Positions 6,005 through 9,584 of a DNA stretch of 9,584 nt are shown piece by piece (positions within the stretch are counted from its first letter, which is position 1; the number at the start of each line of letters is the position of its first letter). The notes under the pieces were generated by a model, which was not told the DNA's origin, made no database searches, and saw only the letters and a list, made by a program, of their open reading frames with translations. The translations under genes and the position numbers were made by a program. The stretch is from a bacterium HR23 (GTDB taxonomy: Bacteria > Chloroflexota > Dehalococcoidia > Lucifugimonadales > HRBIN23): assembly GCA_002923335.1 (NCBI GenBank), contig BEHZ01000057.1, positions 1 to 9,584 of the forward strand, read 5' to 3'.

Positions 6005-6673
6005 ATGACAGGTTGGCCCACCACCGGCCCTCTGGACGTGGCGGAACTGCTTCAGGGCCTCCCCGAGGGAGATGCGGAGGCGGTTCTGCGTATGACGCAC
6101 GACCGTGCCTATCCTCCCGGGGCTCGTATCTTCGGGATGGGTGAGCGCCAGCGGGGGCTGTATCTGGTGAAGAGGGGTGTGGTGGAGGAGTTCCGCCTTA
6201 CAGAGGAGGGCGTTCGCCTACCTATCCATCGGGTCGGGCCGGGCCAGTTCCTGGCTTTGGCCTCTTGGGGAGGCAACTATTGTTGTTTCGCCGAAGCCCT
6301 GGAGGAGAGCGTGGTGGGCTTCCTCTCTTTCCAGACGCTGGAGGGCATCTGCGCCCGCTACCCCCGGGTGGCGGTGAACCTGGTAACCGTGCTCACCCGA
6401 CGGTTAGGGGCGCTGGAGGAGCGTCTGGAACTGCTCACCAGCCGTGGTCTGCGGAAGCGGGTAGTCGGCATGCTCTTGCTCCTGTCGGCTATCCACGGCT
6501 CCCGTCTGGAGCACCTCACCCACCAGGCCCTGGCGGAATGGGCGGCGGGGAGCCGGCCGAAGGTCAGCGCCATCTTGGAGGATTTGCAGAAGCGTGGGCT
6601 TGTGCGGCTGGGGCGTGGGCATATAGAGGTGCTGGCGCCGCACGCCCTTCAGCGATGGGCGGAAGAGGGATGA
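6005..6673 (+). CDS. Crp/Fnr-family transcriptional regulator with Cys-Cys sensory motif
   Basis: 222 residues. The N-terminal cNMP-like beta-roll is seen as YPPGARIFGMGERQRGLYLVKRGVVEEFRLTEEG (36-69) and RVGPGQFLALASW (76-88). A long dimer helix (VTVLTRRLGALEERLELL) and a winged helix (about 168-208: HLTHQALAEWAAGSRPKVSAILEDLQKRGLVRLGRGHIEVL) follow, so it is a complete regulator. The segment that would be the cyclic-nucleotide phosphate loop reads GGNYCCFAEALEES, giving Cys93-Cys94; a third Cys is 115. That argues against cAMP binding and could make it a thiol or metal sensor, which is inference. The four-Cys pattern of oxygen-sensing Fnr is absent. It is divergent from merA with 89 bases between starts, so control of the merA operon and of itself is likely. 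TGAGGAAGG precedes the ATG. Confidence 0.88.
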   Translation: MTGWPTTGPLDVAELLQGLPEGDAEAVLRMTHDRAYPPGARIFGMGERQRGLYLVKRGVVEEFRLTEEGVRLPIHRVGPGQFLALASWGGNYCCFAEALEESVVGFLSFQTLEGICARYPRVAVNLVTVLTRRLGALEERLELLTSRGLRKRVVGMLLLLSAIHGSRLEHLTHQALAEWAAGSRPKVSAILEDLQKRGLVRLGRGHIEVLAPHALQRWAEEG

Positions 6674-6674
6674 G

Positions 6675-6690
6675 GGCCGAGCGGCCTTTT
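6675..6690 (+). terminator. Weak possible terminator after the regulator gene
   Basis: GGCCGAGCGGCC, a hairpin with a 4-5 bp GC stem and tiny loop, is followed directly by TTTT, starting two bases after the regulator stop. The stem and the T run are both short, so it may only attenuate read-through to the large secreted-protein gene. The remaining 50 bases before that gene hold a C-rich stretch and its ribosome binding site (AGAGGAG). Confidence 0.35.
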
Positions 6691-6746
6691 CTCCCAGCAG
6701 GAACCCCCGGCTTCCCCCGTCCGTTTTCCCTTAGAGAGGAGATGGC

Positions 6747-9473
6747 ATGTCCCTTAGGCGCTCTCTGGTTTTGCTGATGGCTCTGCTCTTGGCCCTGGGA
6801 TGGACACCCCGCCCCCAACAGCCCCCCGGGGTAACGCTGACGGTCAGCCGGGGGTGGGTATCCTCCCTGAGCGGGGACGCCAACGCCCAGTTCACCGTTA
6901 CCGTCCGCTCCCCAGCGGACAACCGGCGCTCCGATGTCCAGGACGCTATTGGCGTCCTGGTGCGCAACCTGGACCTGGGTCTGCAGTGGACGGTGGTTGC
7001 TCCCGAGACTGGCCCCGATACGGGCCTCTTTCTGGCGACGGTAACGGTGCGCAACCGGTTGTCCGGCCTGCAGCCGGGGGAGGTGGGAGGCTTCCACCTG
7101 AACACCCTGGAAGTCTCCTATCCTGGGGCGCCCACGACACGGGTGCGTGTAGACGACCAGCCGCCCATTGTGCGGGTCCTCTCCCCCCAGCCGGGGGCGG
7201 TGCTCCGTCCGGGCGAGGTAACCCTGGTGGTGGAGGTTACCGACGCCCTTTCCGGTTTCCCTGGAGAGGCGGAGGCCCTGCAGGCCAATGCCCTGCGGAA
7301 CCAGCCGGGCTTCGTTACCCTGGAGGTGGGCGCCCAGCCGTTCCGCCCCTCGGCCCTGGCCCTGGAGCGCATCCCCCAGGGGTGGCGGGTGCGCCTTACC
7401 CTCTTCATCGGAGGGCCGGGCTCGGTGGTGCGCCTCCCCTGGAGTGTGGTGGCGGTGGACCTGGCGGGGAATCGCGGCGGGCCGGTTGAGGCCTTGCGGA
7501 GCATCAGCACTGCCGATGGCTCCCCCGATGGCCTGTCGCTGGTGGATGCCAACTGGGTGGGCACCCGAAGCGACTATTGGGTAGGACGGCAGGTGCAGGT
7601 GCTCACCGGCCCCGCACGAGGGCAGGTGCGCACCGTCGCCTCCTTCAACCCTCAGGAGGGCCGTCTGGTCGTCAACGAACCGTTTGTTGACCCTGCAGGG
7701 CGTCCTATCCCCATCGCTTCGGGCGTCCTCTACGAGTTCATTCAGACCCTCCTCCTGTCGGTGGATGGCGTGCCCCCGGTGCTGGTCTCTGCCGAGACGG
7801 GCTCCTGGTGGGACCCCACCGCTCCGCCCGGCCAGCGCCTCAAGCGCCAGGCCGACGCCCGTCGGAACAGCATCCGCCTCACCTTCTCCGACGACAGTGG
7901 GCTGGAGGAAGCCAGCATCGTCCCCCGCATCTTTCGGGTGGGAGGGGAAACGCCCATAGGCGTGCAAGTGGTGGACATCCGCAACGAGTCTCTTCCTACG
8001 CCCCAGCGCCTGCGCCCGCTAGATGTCTTCCTGACCCTTTCCCGTCCCCTTCCGTCGGATGCCCTGCCGGTGGTGGCTATCGCCGAAGGCATCAAGGACA
8101 AGGCGGGGAATACCGCCCCCTCCGGCCAGGTGGTGGCCAACGACGGTATCGGCCCGGGCCTCACCGTGACGGTGGACAAGACTCTGACGCGCGATAGCGT
8201 TACGGTGCGGGTGGTGGCCGACGAGCCTCTGCGGAGCGCCCCGCAACTGGTGCTGGGCGCACAGCAGGATGAGGCGGGGCGGGTGGCCCCCTCAGCCCCC
8301 CTGGCCATGACCCCGGCCGGAGGCGGGGCCTACACCCTTCAGGTCTCCGGGAGCGCCCACCCCCTGGGCAACGCCGTCCCCCAAAGGGTGAATGTGCTGG
8401 TGCAGGCGGTAGACCTCTCCGGCAACCCCGGGCAGGCGGGCACCGCCTCCACCGTTGGCCTCTCCTCCATTACCTACGAGTATGACCCGGTGCTCAACGG
8501 GGGGAAGGAGCCGATAGTCAAGGTGGGGGATATCCCCCTGGAAAGCGGTCTACTCCCCTCCGTGGATGTAACGGACCCCCTGTTCATCACCGTTGACTGG
8601 TCGGCGGAGGGACAGGAATACCCGGGCGACACCCACGCTCGTGTGGAGATGTTCGCCGTGGATGTGCGCCTGGGGGATACGCCTGTGTCCTCCGCCCTGA
8701 GCACCCAGGACGGCCGACGCTATCTGGTGGTGCTGGCCAACCCCCAGCCGGGCGACTACCTTATCTCCTTTAGCGGGCGGGACGAGGTGGGGAACCAGTC
8801 CCTGTCCCCCGGCGGGCCGGAGATAACGGTTTTCCGGCGCGTTTTCCGCCTGCAGGCACCCAGTCCCTTCACCATTCCCCTGACGCCAGGCTGGAACATT
8901 ATCAGCCTGCCCTTTGCGCCGGCCACCCGTGCCGTCAACTCCCTGCTGGCGGATACCGATGTGGACATGGTGATGACCTGGGACGGCGTCTCCGGCGCCT
9001 TCCTGGTGGCACGGCGCAACCCCTCCACCCGCCTCTTTGAAGGGGATATCTCCAGCCTTGAAGTGGGGCGAGGTTACTACCTGCGCTCCACATCCTTCCG
9101 CCCCCTGCGCCTCACGCCGGCCGGTGGCGGGGCGGGCGCCCCTGCCCCTCAGCCCCCCGGTCCCCTTGTTCTGCGCCCCGGCTGGAATCTCATCGGCATT
9201 GTGAGCACCGCCCGGCCCACGCCCTTGTCCCTGCCCGCCGATGCCTACTTCGCCACTCTGCGCACCCCAGCGGGCACCCCTTCCTGGAGCCGTGCCTACT
9301 GGTATGACGGCGTTACCCAGACATGGCTCTCCATTACGCCGGGGCAGGTGTGGTCGGCGGGAAGCACCCATCCCTGCACGGGAGGGGTGCTGTCGGCGCC
9401 CCAGCCTGCCGAGGTGTGTGTGGGGAAGGGCTACTGGGTATATGTAACCCAGGAAGGGGTGCTGGTGCCCTAG
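6747..9473 (+). CDS. Large exported multi-domain protein with Ig-like segments and duplicated PGWN C-terminal module
   Basis: 908 residues. Signal peptide MSLRRSLVLLMALLLALGW, cleaved probably near 18-26; no later membrane helix, lipobox, LPxTG or S-layer homology motif. Several beta-sandwich segments follow. Four end in the Asp-x-x-Gly-Asn signature of bacterial Ig-like domains: 238-242 (VDLAGN), 451-455 (KDKAGN), 556-560 (VDLSGN) and 679-683 (RDEVGN). Between the first two (about 262-330) is a different segment, LVDANWVGTRSDYWVGRQVQVLTGPARGQVRTV. The C-terminus holds two related units of about 95 residues: LTPGWN (712-717) to VGRGYY (773-778), and LRPGWN (809-814) to VGKGYW (892-897), joined by a Gly/Ala/Pro linker. 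The only cysteines, 877 and 891, are both in the second unit and could form a disulfide. No catalytic motif seen; I infer a cell-surface or secreted structural or binding protein. The ATG follows AGAGGAG. Function unknown. Confidence 0.85.
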   Translation: MSLRRSLVLLMALLLALGWTPRPQQPPGVTLTVSRGWVSSLSGDANAQFTVTVRSPADNRRSDVQDAIGVLVRNLDLGLQWTVVAPETGPDTGLFLATVTVRNRLSGLQPGEVGGFHLNTLEVSYPGAPTTRVRVDDQPPIVRVLSPQPGAVLRPGEVTLVVEVTDALSGFPGEAEALQANALRNQPGFVTLEVGAQPFRPSALALERIPQGWRVRLTLFIGGPGSVVRLPWSVVAVDLAGNRGGPVEALRSISTADGSPDGLSLVDANWVGTRSDYWVGRQVQVLTGPARGQVRTVASFNPQEGRLVVNEPFVDPAGRPIPIASGVLYEFIQTLLLSVDGVPPVLVSAETGSWWDPTAPPGQRLKRQADARRNSIRLTFSDDSGLEEASIVPRIFRVGGETPIGVQVVDIRNESLPTPQRLRPLDVFLTLSRPLPSDALPVVAIAEGIKDKAGNTAPSGQVVANDGIGPGLTVTVDKTLTRDSVTVRVVADEPLRSAPQLVLGAQQDEAGRVAPSAPLAMTPAGGGAYTLQVSGSAHPLGNAVPQRVNVLVQAVDLSGNPGQAGTASTVGLSSITYEYDPVLNGGKEPIVKVGDIPLESGLLPSVDVTDPLFITVDWSAEGQEYPGDTHARVEMFAVDVRLGDTPVSSALSTQDGRRYLVVLANPQPGDYLISFSGRDEVGNQSLSPGGPEITVFRRVFRLQAPSPFTIPLTPGWNIISLPFAPATRAVNSLLADTDVDMVMTWDGVSGAFLVARRNPSTRLFEGDISSLEVGRGYYLRSTSFRPLRLTPAGGGAGAPAPQPPGPLVLRPGWNLIGIVSTARPTPLSLPADAYFATLRTPAGTPSWSRAYWYDGVTQTWLSITPGQVWSAGSTHPCTGGVLSAPQPAEVCVGKGYWVYVTQEGVLVP

Positions 9474-9489
9474 GGGGCGCTATGCCCCC
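9473..9489. terminator. Hairpin at the convergent gene junction
   Basis: GGGGGC-GCTAT-GCCCCC forms a perfect 6-bp GC stem with a 5-base loop across the two facing stop codons. A second GC palindrome (CCCCCGC-AG-GCGGGGG) overlaps it on the right, inside the permease gene. No T tract follows in either direction, so classical intrinsic termination is uncertain; it could end both convergent transcripts or protect their 3' ends. Confidence 0.3.
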
Positions 9490-9584
9490 CGCAGGCGGGG
9501 GTCCAGCACATCCCGCAGGGCATCGCCGAACAGGTTGAAACCGTATACCACCAGGGAGAGGGCCAGCCCAGGGAAGACCGCCAT
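9480..9584 (-). CDS. Dipeptide-type ABC transporter permease (DppC/OppC family), C-terminal end (partial)
   Basis: The last 34 residues are present, the rest lies beyond the right edge. The frame reads FPGLALSLVVYGFNLFGDALRDVLDPRLRG, the highly conserved end of the DppC/OppC subunit: last membrane helix, then FNLFGDALRDVLDPR. The protein is one of two inner-membrane permeases of a peptide or nickel importer. The Met coded at the window edge is internal, not a start. Its stop is six bases from the stop of the large exported protein, which faces it. Substrate cannot be told. Confidence 0.9.
   Translation of the reverse strand: MAVFPGLALSLVVYGFNLFGDALRDVLDPRLRGA

Noticed and set aside
1..9584. 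CRISPR array, tRNA/rRNA gene, insertion sequence
   Set aside because: No spaced direct repeats, no cloverleaf or rRNA core sequence and no transposase motif seen by eye; coding sequence fills nearly all of the window.

Overview
The window is a dense, high-GC bacterial chromosome segment. It holds thirteen protein genes, almost no intergenic space, and no RNA gene, insertion sequence or CRISPR array that I can see. GC-rich codon use, many short operons, a deacylase next to a dipeptide-type ABC permease, and a large secreted protein of Ig-like modules ending in 'PGWN' repeats recall environmental Chloroflexota. That placement is an inference from gene character and is weak.

Left part (1-2340). 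The C-terminal end of an N-acyl-D-amino-acid deacylase on the + strand meets a minus-strand operon tail to tail. The operon reads, in transcription order, DinB-family protein, RNase HII (rnhB), UPF0102/YraN, and a small S26 signal-peptidase-like protein. rnhB and yraN overlap by ATGA. A possible extended -10 element and a strong ribosome binding site precede the DinB gene.

Middle part (2338-6673). This is the most interesting block. On the minus strand, in transcription order, lie a mercuric-reductase-type flavoprotein (merA) without an N-terminal metal-binding domain, a TlpA-like thioredoxin lipoprotein, a 45-residue one-helix membrane protein whose Cys-Cys helix resembles the first helix of MerT, a 77-residue HMA metal-binding protein, and the tRNA 2-thiouridylase mnmA. 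Divergent from merA is a Crp/Fnr-family regulator with a Cys-Cys pair in its sensory domain. Together these look like a compact metal/thiol detoxification cassette. In my reading, the membrane Cys pair and the soluble HMA protein would pass Hg(II) or a similar soft metal to the reductase, whose Cys-Cys tail would receive it, under a Crp/Fnr-type regulator instead of MerR. Substrate and regulation are inferred, not shown.

Right part (6674-9584). A 908-residue exported protein is built from Ig-like segments, four of which end in Asp-x-x-Gly-Asn, and a duplicated C-terminal 'PGWN...VG(R/K)GY' module. It converges, six bases apart, with the C-terminal end of a DppC/OppC-type ABC transporter permease that enters from the right edge.
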